From: Chloroflexota bacterium | GTDB lineage: Bacteria > Chloroflexota > Anaerolineae > UBA1429 | Length of the DNA: 46,834 nucleotides | Direction: 5' to 3' | Assembly (NCBI GenBank): GCA_012729455.1 | Contig: JAAYDC010000017.1 | Location: forward strand, 1 to 46,834 | Part shown: in pieces, positions 9,163 through 17,099 of the stretch | Layout of the letters: each line of letters begins with the position of its first letter | Position numbering within the stretch: position 1 is the stretch's first letter | Notes under the pieces: model-generated | Told to the model about the DNA's origin: nothing | The model's input: the letters and a program-made list of their open reading frames with translations, nothing else | Databases searched by the model: none | Made by a program: the position numbers and the translations under genes

Positions 9163-9993
9163 ATGAGCAGCACACGCAAGTTTGTGCCCAACCGCTTTGC
9201 CGGCAAGGTCGCCATCGTCACCGGCGGTTCGTCAGGGATCGGCCGATCGATCGTCGAGGAGCTGTGCCGCGAGGGCGCGCGGGTGGCGTTTTCCGGTATC
9301 AGCGAGATCGGCATCACCACCGCCCGCGAGTTCAGCGAGGCCGGCTATGATGTGCACTTTATCCAGGGGGATATGGAAGAGGAATCCACTTGTCATAAAG
9401 TAGTGGATGCAGCTCTGGCGCGCTACGGGAAGATCAACTATCTGGTCAACAACGCCTTTTCTTTCACCGCCAAGGGGCGCGACGCCACCCGCAAAGAGTG
9501 GCAGCGCAGCATGATGGTCGGCCCGGTGGGTTACGCCACGATGGGCGCTCTGGTAGCCGAGCCGATGCGCGCGGTTGGGGGCGGGGCGATCGTTAACACG
9601 TCGAGCATCTCGGCCTTTATCGCCCAGCCGAACCGCTGGACCTATAACGCCGCCAAAGGCGCGGTGCTCAACCTGACGCGCTGCATGGCGCTCGATCTGG
9701 CGCCGCTGGGCATCCGCGTCAACAGCATCAGCCCCGGCTGGATCTGGACGCGCGAGGTGTTGAAGGCGGCCGCTATCGACGGCGGGGGCCGCGAAAAGTG
9801 GGATCCCATCTGGGGCGAATACCATATGCTCGCCCGCTGCGGCGAGCCGGTCGAGTGTGCCGGCCCGGTCCTGTTCCTGCTTTCCGACGATGCCTCGTTC
9901 ATCACCGGCACCGACCTGGCGGTGGATGGCGGTTACTGTGGCATGGGCCCCGAGGGGCTCGGGCGCACCACCGTCATCGCCGGCTCGGACTGA
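9163..9993 (+). CDS. Short-chain dehydrogenase/reductase 1
   Basis: 276 residues, a classical SDR. The Rossmann motif TGGSSGIG is near residues 20-28, with NNAF in place of NNAG. The catalytic Ser lies in NTSSIS (about 147) and Tyr161/Lys165 in YNAAK. The C-terminus has ITGTDLAVDGGY. It uses NAD(P)H in the cytoplasm. A lactonase and a second SDR follow immediately, which fits oxidation of an aldose to its lactone, as in non-phosphorylative L-fucose or L-rhamnose pathways. The substrate is an inference from context. AAGGAGGTCG precedes the ATG. Confidence 0.88.
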   Translation: MSSTRKFVPNRFAGKVAIVTGGSSGIGRSIVEELCREGARVAFSGISEIGITTAREFSEAGYDVHFIQGDMEEESTCHKVVDAALARYGKINYLVNNAFSFTAKGRDATRKEWQRSMMVGPVGYATMGALVAEPMRAVGGGAIVNTSSISAFIAQPNRWTYNAAKGAVLNLTRCMALDLAPLGIRVNSISPGWIWTREVLKAAAIDGGGREKWDPIWGEYHMLARCGEPVECAGPVLFLLSDDASFITGTDLAVDGGYCGMGPEGLGRTTVIAGSD

Positions 9994-10004
9994 GGGGGAT
10001 GACC

Positions 10005-10868
10005 ATGTTGGATCTGCCGATTGTCGATACTCATCTGCACGTGTGGGATACGGCTGTCCTACGCTATCCCTGGCTGGATGGCAACGACCTGCTCAACCGC
10101 CCCTACCTGCCCTCCGATTACCGGCGTGCTACGGCCGGCTATAACGTCGAGCAGATGGTCTTTGTGCAGGCTGAGGCCGACTTTAGCTTGTTCGCAGAAG
10201 AGGCTGCCTGGGTCACGCTGCTTGCGCGCGACGAACCGCGCATTGCCGGCATAGTGGCGTGGGCGCCGCTTGAGCTGGGAGATGGCGCGCGCCCGGCACT
10301 CGAGGGATTGGCGCGCAACCCGCTGATGCGCGGGATCCGGCGCATCATCCAGTTCGAGCCGGATATTGATTTCTGCCTCAGGCCCGATTTCGTGCGCGGC
10401 GTGCAGGCCCTGCCGGATTACGGCCTGAGCTTTGATATCTGCATCAACCCGACCCAGCTGGCCAACACCATCCTGTTGGTGGAGCAGTGCCCGCGGGTGT
10501 GCTTTGTGCTGGATCATATCGCCAAGCCCAACATCGCCGAACGCGAATGGCAGCCGTGGGCCGCGCAGATTCAGACCCTGGCCGGGTTCGATAACGTGTG
10601 CTGCAAGCTATCGGGCCTGGTGACCGAGGCCGACCACGCCGCCTGGCAGGAACCCCAGCTGCAGCCCTACCTCGAGCACGTGGTGGGTGCTTTCGGCACG
10701 GAGCGGGTCATGTTCGGCGGCGATTGGCCGGTGGTGCTGCAGGCCAGCCCGTGGGCACGCTGGATCGAGGCGCTCTCAGCGGCGCTGACGGGGCTCGCGC
10801 CCGGGGAACGCGCGGCGGTGTTTGCCGGCAATGCGCGCCGGTTCTACCGCCTGGAGTCGCAGGCGTGA
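10005..10868 (+). CDS. COG3618 amidohydrolase, probable sugar lactonase
   Basis: 287 residues. The N-terminus DTHLHVWD is the metal-binding HxH of the amidohydrolase_2 family. Further markers are FVLDHIAKPNI, CCKLSGLVTEAD and MFGGDWPV, typical of COG3618 L-fuconolactonase/L-rhamnono-lactonase-like enzymes. ATG 10005 is preferred over ATG 9999 because GAGGGGG ends at 9998 and leaves a normal 6-base spacing. The stop overlaps the next start (GTGA), so translation is coupled to the second SDR. The predicted reaction is hydrolysis of an aldonolactone made by one of the flanking dehydrogenases. 4-sulfomuconolactonase-like or 2-pyrone hydrolase activity are alternatives within the family. Confidence 0.8.
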   Translation: MLDLPIVDTHLHVWDTAVLRYPWLDGNDLLNRPYLPSDYRRATAGYNVEQMVFVQAEADFSLFAEEAAWVTLLARDEPRIAGIVAWAPLELGDGARPALEGLARNPLMRGIRRIIQFEPDIDFCLRPDFVRGVQALPDYGLSFDICINPTQLANTILLVEQCPRVCFVLDHIAKPNIAEREWQPWAAQIQTLAGFDNVCCKLSGLVTEADHAAWQEPQLQPYLEHVVGAFGTERVMFGGDWPVVLQASPWARWIEALSAALTGLAPGERAAVFAGNARRFYRLESQA

Positions 10869-11614
10869 GGGCTATCGACCTGAGCTGCTGGCGCGCCTTG
10901 GTGACGGGCGGCGGGGCGGGCATCGGGCGGGCCTGTGCGCATACCCTGGCACAGGCCGGCGCGCAGGTGGCCGTGTGCGACCTGAATTTGGCTGCCGCGC
11001 GCGAGACGGTGGCGTCGGGCTGCCCGGACGGCATGGCGCTTAAATGCGACGTCTCAGACGAGCGCAGCGTCGCGGCCATGGCGGAGGCGATCGAGGCGGC
11101 GTGGGGCGGGATCGATATCCTGCTCAACAATGCCGGCGTAATATCGTTTCGCCGCGGGCTCCAGGCTATCACCCCGGAGGAATGGGACCGCGTGATAGCC
11201 GTCAACCTGCGCGGGCCCTACCTGGTGTGCCGCGCCTTTACCGAGGGCATGAAAACGCGCCGCAGAGGACGCATCATCAACTTTTCGAGCATGTCGGCGC
11301 ACGTCGGCGGGATCGAGGTGGGCGCGCATTACGCGGCGTCAAAGGCCGGCATTTTGGGCCTGACGAGGACGCTTGCCAAAGAGATGGCCCCGTTCGGCGT
11401 GACGGTCAACACCATCGCGCCGGGCTTTACCCATACCGGGCCGGTGGTCAACCAGCTGGCCGGGCGCGAGGCCCAGTTCGACGCCGCCGTGCCGCTTGGC
11501 AGGTTGGGCGAGGTCACCGATGTGGCCGACGCGGTGCTCTTTCTGGCCAGCCCGCTGGCGGGGTATCTCACTGGTCAGACGCTGGACGTCAACGGCGGGC
11601 AGACGATGCGCTGA
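10865..11614 (+). CDS. Short-chain dehydrogenase/reductase 2
   Basis: 249 residues with all SDR marks: TGGGAGIG near the N-terminus, NNAG, NFSSMS, Tyr156 and Lys160 in YAASK, and LTGQTLDVNGGQTM at the end. The start is a GTG that overlaps the lactonase stop by 4 bases, so the two are translationally coupled. In known fucose/rhamnose oxidation a second SDR oxidises the 2-keto-3-deoxy acid after a dehydratase. No dehydratase is visible here, so it would have to be encoded elsewhere. The exact substrate is unknown. Confidence 0.88.
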   Translation: MRAIDLSCWRALVTGGGAGIGRACAHTLAQAGAQVAVCDLNLAAARETVASGCPDGMALKCDVSDERSVAAMAEAIEAAWGGIDILLNNAGVISFRRGLQAITPEEWDRVIAVNLRGPYLVCRAFTEGMKTRRRGRIINFSSMSAHVGGIEVGAHYAASKAGILGLTRTLAKEMAPFGVTVNTIAPGFTHTGPVVNQLAGREAQFDAAVPLGRLGEVTDVADAVLFLASPLAGYLTGQTLDVNGGQTMR

Positions 11615-11673
11615 GGCGCTTGCGCCAAATCCACCGCTGGATAAGATAAGGTCAGCCTGACGAGGAGCTGACC

Positions 11674-13155
11674 ATGCCCGATAACGCGCGCCCCAACATT
11701 CTGATCGTGCAGAACGACCAGTTCGGGGGTGCCGCGCTCGATCCCGGACATCCGTGCCGCACGCCCAATGCCGACCGTCTGGCGGCCGAGGGCGTGCGCT
11801 TTTCACAGACCTATACCATCGCGGCGCACTGCTGCCCCTCGAGGGCCAGTTTCATGTCGGGGCTGTATCCCTCGCGGCACGGCATCCGCAACAACGTGCT
11901 GAATGCCACCGCCCAGGCAACCAGCCTGCGCCCCGGCACGCGCCTCTTTAGCGAGGCCCTTCAGGAGGCGGGCTACCGTCTTGCCTTTGCCGGCAAGTGG
12001 CACGTGTGTGCCGACGAGCGTCCGCGCGACCGCGGCTGGCAGGAAAGCGATCTGGTGACCTCGGTGGCTCCCGAACACCATGGGCGCACCTGGGCGCAGT
12101 GGCGCGCATACGCCGAGAGGCTCGACGACAGCGCCCCGCGCGGCCGCGGCGAGATCCTGCGGCCCGGCTGGGGGCGTTACCGCCTGTACGGCACCGCCGC
12201 CGATGACCCCGTCTCGGCGCCCTTGCCGCGCGGCGACTGGAACATTGTGCAGGCCGGCATCCGTGCCCTGCAGGGGCTGACGGCGGATCAGTCGTCGCCG
12301 TGGTGCTGCTACATCGGACCCAACGGCCCGCACGACCCGTACATCATCCCCGAACATTATGCCACCATGTACGACCCGGCCGATGTGGCATTGCCGCCCA
12401 ACTACCGCGACGATTTCGCCGACAAGCCCAGAGTGCTGCAGCGTCTGCGGCGCGAGCGCTGGTCGCAGCTGACGGATGACGAGGTGCGCGAGGCCATCGC
12501 CCACTATTGGGGCTATTGCACCCTGCAGGATGACCTGCTCGGGCTGGTGCTGGAGGCGCTCGACCGTACCGGACAGGCCGCCAACACCCTCGTGCTGTAC
12601 TGTTCCGACCATGGCGATTACGCAGGCGCGCACGGCTTGTTTGCCAAGGGCGTGGCAGCCTACGAGGAGGCCTACCGCATCCCCTGCGTGATGCGCTGGC
12701 CGAACGGTATCGCCAGAGCGGGACGCACCGAGGATTGCTTTGTGAGCATGGTCGACTTTGCGCCGACATTCGCCGAGCTGGCCGGCGCCGAGCTGCCGGA
12801 TGTGCACGGCCGCAGCCTGCTGCCCTGGCTGCAGGGCATGTGCCCAGACGACTGGCCGGATGCCATCCATACCCAGTTTGACGGCGTCGAGCTCTATTAT
12901 ACCCAGCGCATGCTGCGCACCCGCGGTTGGCAGCTGACCTATAACGGCTTTGATGAGGATGAGCTCTACGACTTGCGCGCCGACCCGCACTGTCTGCACA
13001 ACCTGGCGCTCGACCCGGCCTATGCGCCGGTGATGCGCGAGCTGTATGCGCGTATGTGGGCGCAGGCCGAGCGCACCACCGACTATGCCTGCAACGATTA
13101 TATCCCCGTCTCGTTCGCGCCCTGGGGCCCGATGGAAGGCCTGCGGACGCCCTGA
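11674..13155 (+). CDS. Sulfatase, type I (formylglycine-dependent)
   Basis: 493 residues, alkaline-phosphatase-like fold. The signature C53-C-P-S-R57 (then AS) fits CxPSR, with C53 expected to become formylglycine. NILIVQNDQFGG (metal site), FAGKWHV and CSDHGDYAGAHGLFAKG are further sulfatase motifs, and DELYDLRADPHCLHNLA near the end is the usual C-terminal segment. There is no signal peptide, so it is predicted cytoplasmic. A formylglycine-generating or anaerobic maturase enzyme is needed and is not in this window. It lies in the glycan locus, so removal of sulfate from an imported sugar is likely. Confidence 0.9.
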   Translation: MPDNARPNILIVQNDQFGGAALDPGHPCRTPNADRLAAEGVRFSQTYTIAAHCCPSRASFMSGLYPSRHGIRNNVLNATAQATSLRPGTRLFSEALQEAGYRLAFAGKWHVCADERPRDRGWQESDLVTSVAPEHHGRTWAQWRAYAERLDDSAPRGRGEILRPGWGRYRLYGTAADDPVSAPLPRGDWNIVQAGIRALQGLTADQSSPWCCYIGPNGPHDPYIIPEHYATMYDPADVALPPNYRDDFADKPRVLQRLRRERWSQLTDDEVREAIAHYWGYCTLQDDLLGLVLEALDRTGQAANTLVLYCSDHGDYAGAHGLFAKGVAAYEEAYRIPCVMRWPNGIARAGRTEDCFVSMVDFAPTFAELAGAELPDVHGRSLLPWLQGMCPDDWPDAIHTQFDGVELYYTQRMLRTRGWQLTYNGFDEDELYDLRADPHCLHNLALDPAYAPVMRELYARMWAQAERTTDYACNDYIPVSFAPWGPMEGLRTP

Positions 13156-13166
13156 AAGGAGCACAA

Positions 13167-14504
13167 ATGCCGTATCCGAAAGACTTTATATGGGGGGTGG
13201 CTACCGCGGCCGCCCAGATCGAGGGCGGCGCGCGCGACGGCGGGCGCGGGCCGAGCATCTGGGATGCCTACGCCGCCGCCGGCAAGATCAAAAACAACGA
13301 CACCCCCTCGGTGGCGTGCGACAGCTACCACCGCTTTGAGACCGATCTGGCCAATTTAAAGGCACTGGGGGTCAATTCATACCGCCTGTCGATCGCCTGG
13401 CCGCGGGTGATGCCCTCCGGCACGGGCGCGCTCAACCCGGCGGGGCTCGCTTACTACCGGCGCGTGTTTGAATCCCTGCTAGAGGCCGGCATTGCCCCCA
13501 ACGTGACGCTGTATCACTGGGATCTGCCGCAGGCCCTCGAAGAGCGCGGCGGGTGGCTGAGCCCCGATAGCGGTAAGTGGTTTGCCGATTACGCCGACGC
13601 CATGTTTCGGCAATACGGCGACATTGTGCCGATGTGGGTCACGATCAACGAGCCGATCGCGGTCTATGTCGGTTACGGACTGGGCTGGTTTGCCCCAGGC
13701 TACAAGGATATCGCCCGCGGCAACCAGGCACGCCACAACGTGCTGACGGCGCACGGCCGCGCGGTGGAGGCCTTCCGGGCTTCGGACGCAGTCGGCAAGA
13801 TCGGCATCGTCATCGATATCTGGAAGCGCCACCCCGCCACCGATTCAGAAGCCGATGCGGCCATGGTGATCGATCAGGATGAGGATAACTGGAAGTTTTA
13901 CACCGACCGCGTCTTTGCCGGGCGCTACAGCGACTATCTGCTCAAAAAGCTCGGGCGCGAGGGTACGCTGATGACGATCGGCCCAGACGACCTGCGTCTG
14001 GGCGCCGTGCCGCTCGACTTTTACGGCCTCAACTGTTACAACCGCGTGGTGGTCTCGGCCGAAAAAGAGGACAAGCGCGACCCCGGCACTGGCGGCAACC
14101 CGCACCTCGAGCCGCAGTTTTACGATCGTGTGATTTATGACGCAGTGCACCTCCTGCGCGGGCTCTATAACCTGCAGCTGCCCATCTATGTCACCGAGAA
14201 CGGCACGTTTTTTGGCGCCGAAGAGGTGCCCGACGAGCGGGGCATCGTGCAGGATCGCTACCGCCAGCGTTACCTGGCGGCTATGCTCGAGAGCGTCGAG
14301 ATGCTGCTGAAGGAGGGCATCGACCTGCGCGGCTATTACCTGTGGAGCCTGATGGACAACTTTGAGTGGACTGCCGGCTACAGCGTGCGTTACGGCATCC
14401 TGCGCACCGATTTCACCACTCTGGCGCGCACCTGGAAGGCCTCGGCCTACTGGTACCGCGATTATATCCGCCGCGCGAGCGGCAGGGAGGCCGCCAATGC
14501 GTAA
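13167..14504 (+). CDS. GH1 family beta-glycosidase
   Basis: 445 residues, the usual GH1 length. The N-terminus PKDFIWGVATAAAQIEGG is the GH1 N-terminal signature. Acid/base Glu162 is in TINEPIAV and nucleophile Glu344 in VTENGT. LYHWDLPQAL and YYLWSLMDNFEWTAGY are additional subsite motifs. The family hydrolyses beta-glucosides, galactosides or 6-phospho forms. No phosphate-binding loop could be judged. The start has AAAGGAGCACAA upstream and follows the sulfatase by 11 bases. The stop overlaps the next start by 8 bases. Confidence 0.92.
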   Translation: MPYPKDFIWGVATAAAQIEGGARDGGRGPSIWDAYAAAGKIKNNDTPSVACDSYHRFETDLANLKALGVNSYRLSIAWPRVMPSGTGALNPAGLAYYRRVFESLLEAGIAPNVTLYHWDLPQALEERGGWLSPDSGKWFADYADAMFRQYGDIVPMWVTINEPIAVYVGYGLGWFAPGYKDIARGNQARHNVLTAHGRAVEAFRASDAVGKIGIVIDIWKRHPATDSEADAAMVIDQDEDNWKFYTDRVFAGRYSDYLLKKLGREGTLMTIGPDDLRLGAVPLDFYGLNCYNRVVVSAEKEDKRDPGTGGNPHLEPQFYDRVIYDAVHLLRGLYNLQLPIYVTENGTFFGAEEVPDERGIVQDRYRQRYLAAMLESVEMLLKEGIDLRGYYLWSLMDNFEWTAGYSVRYGILRTDFTTLARTWKASAYWYRDYIRRASGREAANA

Positions 14505-15642
14505 GTGGGATGCCGGCAAGCTGCAGCGCGTGCTCAGCGAGCGCATGCGCGCAGATATCGCCTCGTGTGAGATCGGCGGCGCCATGGCGCTCGTCTCGCA
14601 GGACGGCCGCGAGTTGTGCCGCGTGGTGGAGGGCCTGGCCGATGTTGAGGCCGGCGTCAAGCTGCGCGACGACCACATCTTTTTGCTGGCCAGCATGACC
14701 AAAGTCGTCACGGCGGCGGCGGTGATGCGCGAGTGGCAGCGCGGCGCGCTCTCTCTGGGTGACGCGGTGGCCGACTATCTGCCCGCCTACAGGCACATGA
14801 CGGTCGGCAAGCTCGACGAGGCGGGTCGGGCCGTGCCCGATCATCCCGCTCAGACGACGCTCACCATCCGCCACCTGCTCACCCATACCTGCGGGGTCAA
14901 CAGCGGGCCGGTCGGCAACGCCCAGTGGGAAGCCGCCCCGCCCGAGGTGTTCGAGACCGAGACGACGCTGGTGGATCATTTCGCCACCACCCTGCTCGAT
15001 TTCGAGCCCGGCAGCGCCATGGCCTACAGCGGCATCGGCGGACTGGATATCGCCGCGCGCATCGTCGAGATCACCTCGGGGATGGCGATCGAAGAGTACC
15101 TGGCAGAGCACATCTTTGTGCCGCTCGGTATGCGCGATACCACCTATACCCCCACGGATGCCCAGCTGGCCAGGCTGGTGCGCATGCACGACTGCGTGGA
15201 GGGTAAATCCGTATCGCTGCCGGTTGTCGAGCACAGGGTGCTGGGCATGCCCCCATCGCTGCATTCGGGGAGCGCGTCTCTGATGGGCACGGCCGACGAT
15301 TACCTGCACTTTGCGGAAATGTGGGCCAACGCCGGGCGCTATGCCGGCCAGCAGGTGCTGGATGTGAGCACCGTCGCGGTATCCGCCAGCGGCTGGCTGC
15401 CGCACGACCTGCCGGGGCTGTGGCCGGGCATGAACTGGTCGGCCGGCATGTACGTGCGCCACGCCGGCGTGCTCACCCCCGGATCGTTTGGCTGGAGCGG
15501 CGCCTTTGGCACGCACTTTTGGGCGGATCCGGCCAACCGTCTGGCGGCCGTCTATATGCGCAACTCGGCGCAGGCTAATGGGGCAGGCGCGGCTACCGCC
15601 GCCCGCTTTGAAGCCGACGTGATGTCGTGTGCGCTGGATTAA
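14497..15642 (+). CDS. Beta-lactamase-fold serine hydrolase (class C / esterase family)
   Basis: 381 residues. The active-site SxxK is S66-M-T-K69 (LASMTKV), and Y177-S-G stands where class C enzymes have YxN. LTIRHLLTHTCGV and FGWSGAFGTHFWADP fit the family (COG1680). There is no signal peptide, so a role against beta-lactams is unlikely. Esterases or deacetylases of this family often sit in sugar loci, so deacylation of a glycan or glycoside is a reasonable guess. It overlaps the GH1 stop by 8 bases and is the last gene of the + strand run. Its 3' end overlaps the convergent flavodoxin by 4 bases. Confidence 0.85.
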   Translation: MRKWDAGKLQRVLSERMRADIASCEIGGAMALVSQDGRELCRVVEGLADVEAGVKLRDDHIFLLASMTKVVTAAAVMREWQRGALSLGDAVADYLPAYRHMTVGKLDEAGRAVPDHPAQTTLTIRHLLTHTCGVNSGPVGNAQWEAAPPEVFETETTLVDHFATTLLDFEPGSAMAYSGIGGLDIAARIVEITSGMAIEEYLAEHIFVPLGMRDTTYTPTDAQLARLVRMHDCVEGKSVSLPVVEHRVLGMPPSLHSGSASLMGTADDYLHFAEMWANAGRYAGQQVLDVSTVAVSASGWLPHDLPGLWPGMNWSAGMYVRHAGVLTPGSFGWSGAFGTHFWADPANRLAAVYMRNSAQANGAGAATAARFEADVMSCALD

Positions 15643-16172
15643 GACCCCGGGTTGAGCAGCCCGCGCGCCGCGGTGATCAGCTCAGCGGTGTTTTCGAGCG
15701 TTACATAATCGGCGGGAACATCGTAGGAATCCAGCAGGGAGCGCATTTCGGCGTCCAGGTTCTTGTTGCCCTTCAGCACGCAGAACATGGTCCGCATGAT
15801 AAGCTTGTGCCCCAGGCGCAGCCGGTTATAGTCAAAGCCGCCGCGCATGTAAAAGCGGGGCAGCTCCTCGCCGGGCTTCAGGTTGGTGCTCCACAACCTC
15901 TGCATGTCGGCTTCTGTGCCGGCCAGGTAGCCCACCGCGCCAAGGATTATTCTGGCGCCGCGCGGTGCGCAGCGGTCATAAAAGGCGCGCCAGCCGTTGA
16001 TGCGGTTGGCGTACACCCCGCCCAGGTAGATCAGCAGATTGCAGCCTGCCACCTCAGAGGGCTGGCAGCGTGAGCCTTCCAGCAGTTGGGCGTCGAGCGC
16101 CTGGGCGATCAACTCGGCATAACGGCGCGTATACCCATACATCGAGCGATACACGACCACACAGCGCGGCAT
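15639..16172 (-). CDS. Flavodoxin-domain protein
   Basis: 177 residues. The N-terminal VVVYRSMYGYTRRYAELIA matches the flavodoxin FMN phosphate-binding loop (T/S-x-x-G-x-T), and NLLIYLGGVYANRINGWRAF fits the second FMN-contact region of HemG/menaquinone-dependent flavodoxin-like proteins. Such proteins carry electrons or act as quinone-dependent oxidases. The tail from about residue 105 (RGGFDYNRLRLGHKLIMRTM) resembles that group. The start has GAGGTACG upstream. A decayed second copy of the 5' end lies directly upstream at 16258-16389. Confidence 0.8.
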   Translation of the reverse strand: MPRCVVVYRSMYGYTRRYAELIAQALDAQLLEGSRCQPSEVAGCNLLIYLGGVYANRINGWRAFYDRCAPRGARIILGAVGYLAGTEADMQRLWSTNLKPGEELPRFYMRGGFDYNRLRLGHKLIMRTMFCVLKGNKNLDAEMRSLLDSYDVPADYVTLENTAELITAARGLLNPGS

Positions 16173-16180
16173 GGCGTACC

Positions 16181-16210
16181 TCGTATAGACTGGTGTTATC
16201 GACTATACGA
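16181..16210 (-). promoter_or_regulatory. 8-bp palindrome upstream of flavodoxin gene
   Basis: TCGTATAG (16181-16188) and CTATACGA (16203-16210) are perfect inverted repeats spaced by 14 bases. They begin 9 bases before the flavodoxin ATG on the minus strand and overlap its likely ribosome-binding region. The spacing is one and a half helical turns. It may be an operator. No regulator for it is identified. Confidence 0.4.
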
Positions 16211-16257
16211 CGGTGCTCAAGCATAGATACGAGGAAGCGGTGTTCTTAACCAAACTG

Positions 16258-16389
16258 TTACAAAGGATCCGCCAGTTGATCCCAGCGGCAGCTGCCGCGT
16301 ACGTCGCCCCTGAGCTGAGTGACAACCGCCAAGCCGTAAAAGCGCGTCGAACCATGGCCCGAGCGATACATCACTGCCAAGCCCGGCAT
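16258..16389 (-). pseudogene. Truncated flavodoxin paralogue (5' remnant)
   Basis: A 43-codon ORF on the minus strand starts MPGLAVMYRSGHGSTRFYGL, which aligns with the neighbouring flavodoxin start MPRCVVVYRSMYGYTRRYAE, including the GxT phosphate loop. The preceding GAGGTACG is also shared. After about 30 residues the likeness fades and a TAA stops the frame. It is most simply the remnant of a tandem duplicate. A functional short peptide is possible but less likely. Confidence 0.6.
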
Positions 16390-16413
16390 TTCGTACCTCT
16401 CAAGGCGGCTCGG

Positions 16414-17028
16414 TCAGCGCAATTCGTACACCAGCTGGTGCCAGCGATAGCCCTCGCGTTCGAACGAGTCGGCCTCGTCGCTCGCGGCAACGAGCTGCAG
16501 GCCCACCCTGGCGCACTCGGCGCTGAGCTCGTCGGGCGAAAGGGGGGTGAACAAACGCCCCTGGGCGTCGCGATGGGCCGGCGTCAGGCCAGGGCGTTCG
16601 GCCGGCACCGAGATCAGCAGCCTGCCGCCGGAGACGAGCAGAGCCGCCATGGCGCGCAGAGCCTCGGGCAGCTGCGTTCGCTCGAGGTGCATCAGCACCG
16701 CCAGGCACAGCAGACCCTCGTACATCCCGCCAAAGGGGTTGACGAGTTCGGGCAGGCCGCCGGGGGCCACCCGCCCCAGCAGCTGCGGGTGCAGCTCCAG
16801 CGCGGCAGAGAGCATCGCCATAGAGGGCTCCACGCCATAGGCCTGGTAGCCCAGCTCGAGCAGCTTGGCCACCTCACGGCCGGTGCCGCAGCCGATATCG
16901 AGCACCCGGGAGCCCGCGCTAAAGGTCGCGGTGATCAGCTCGATAAAAGGCGATTGCAGCGCCTCGTAGCGCAGCGCCAGTTCGGCGGCGTGGGCATCGT
17001 AATAGGCCAGTGTTTCACGGTCGGTCAT
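16414..17028 (-). CDS. Class I SAM-dependent methyltransferase
   Basis: 204 residues. Motif I is VLDIGCGTGREV (about residues 41-52), the acidic residue after beta-2 is in AYGVEP, and the later strands are in LLCLAVLMHLE and GGRLLISVP. The substrate is not readable from sequence; small-molecule methyltransferases of this size are common. It is divergent from the second sulfatase with 71 bases between starts. That gap contains a TATAAT-like -10 on this strand (17056-17061) and an inverted repeat. Confidence 0.85.
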   Translation of the reverse strand: MTDRETLAYYDAHAAELALRYEALQSPFIELITATFSAGSRVLDIGCGTGREVAKLLELGYQAYGVEPSMAMLSAALELHPQLLGRVAPGGLPELVNPFGGMYEGLLCLAVLMHLERTQLPEALRAMAALLVSGGRLLISVPAERPGLTPAHRDAQGRLFTPLSPDELSAECARVGLQLVAASDEADSFEREGYRWHQLVYELR

Positions 17029-17035
17029 ACCAGCA

Positions 17036-17061
17036 CCCTCACGAGAGTGAGGGATATTATA
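17036..17061. promoter_or_regulatory. Divergent promoter region with 7-bp inverted repeat
   Basis: CCCTCAC (17036-17042) and GTGAGGG (17047-17053) are perfect inverted repeats around GAGA. They abut TATTATA, which reads TATAAT on the minus strand. The repeat would lie at the start point of the methyltransferase transcript and upstream of the sulfatase, so it could be a shared operator. The pattern is seen directly; the function is inferred. Confidence 0.4.
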
Positions 17062-17099
17062 GCGGCTGCCTAGTGCACCGCGAAATCAGAAAGGACGCT

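Noticed and set aside
11803-13164. 453-codon antisense ORF over the sulfatase
   Set aside because: It is the mirror of a GC-rich gene with clear sulfatase motifs; its own translation has no recognisable domain and no ribosome-binding site.
16213-17073. 286-codon + strand ORF over the methyltransferase
   Set aside because: Low-complexity Gln/Arg/Gly-rich shadow; the opposite strand carries a complete SAM-binding fold.
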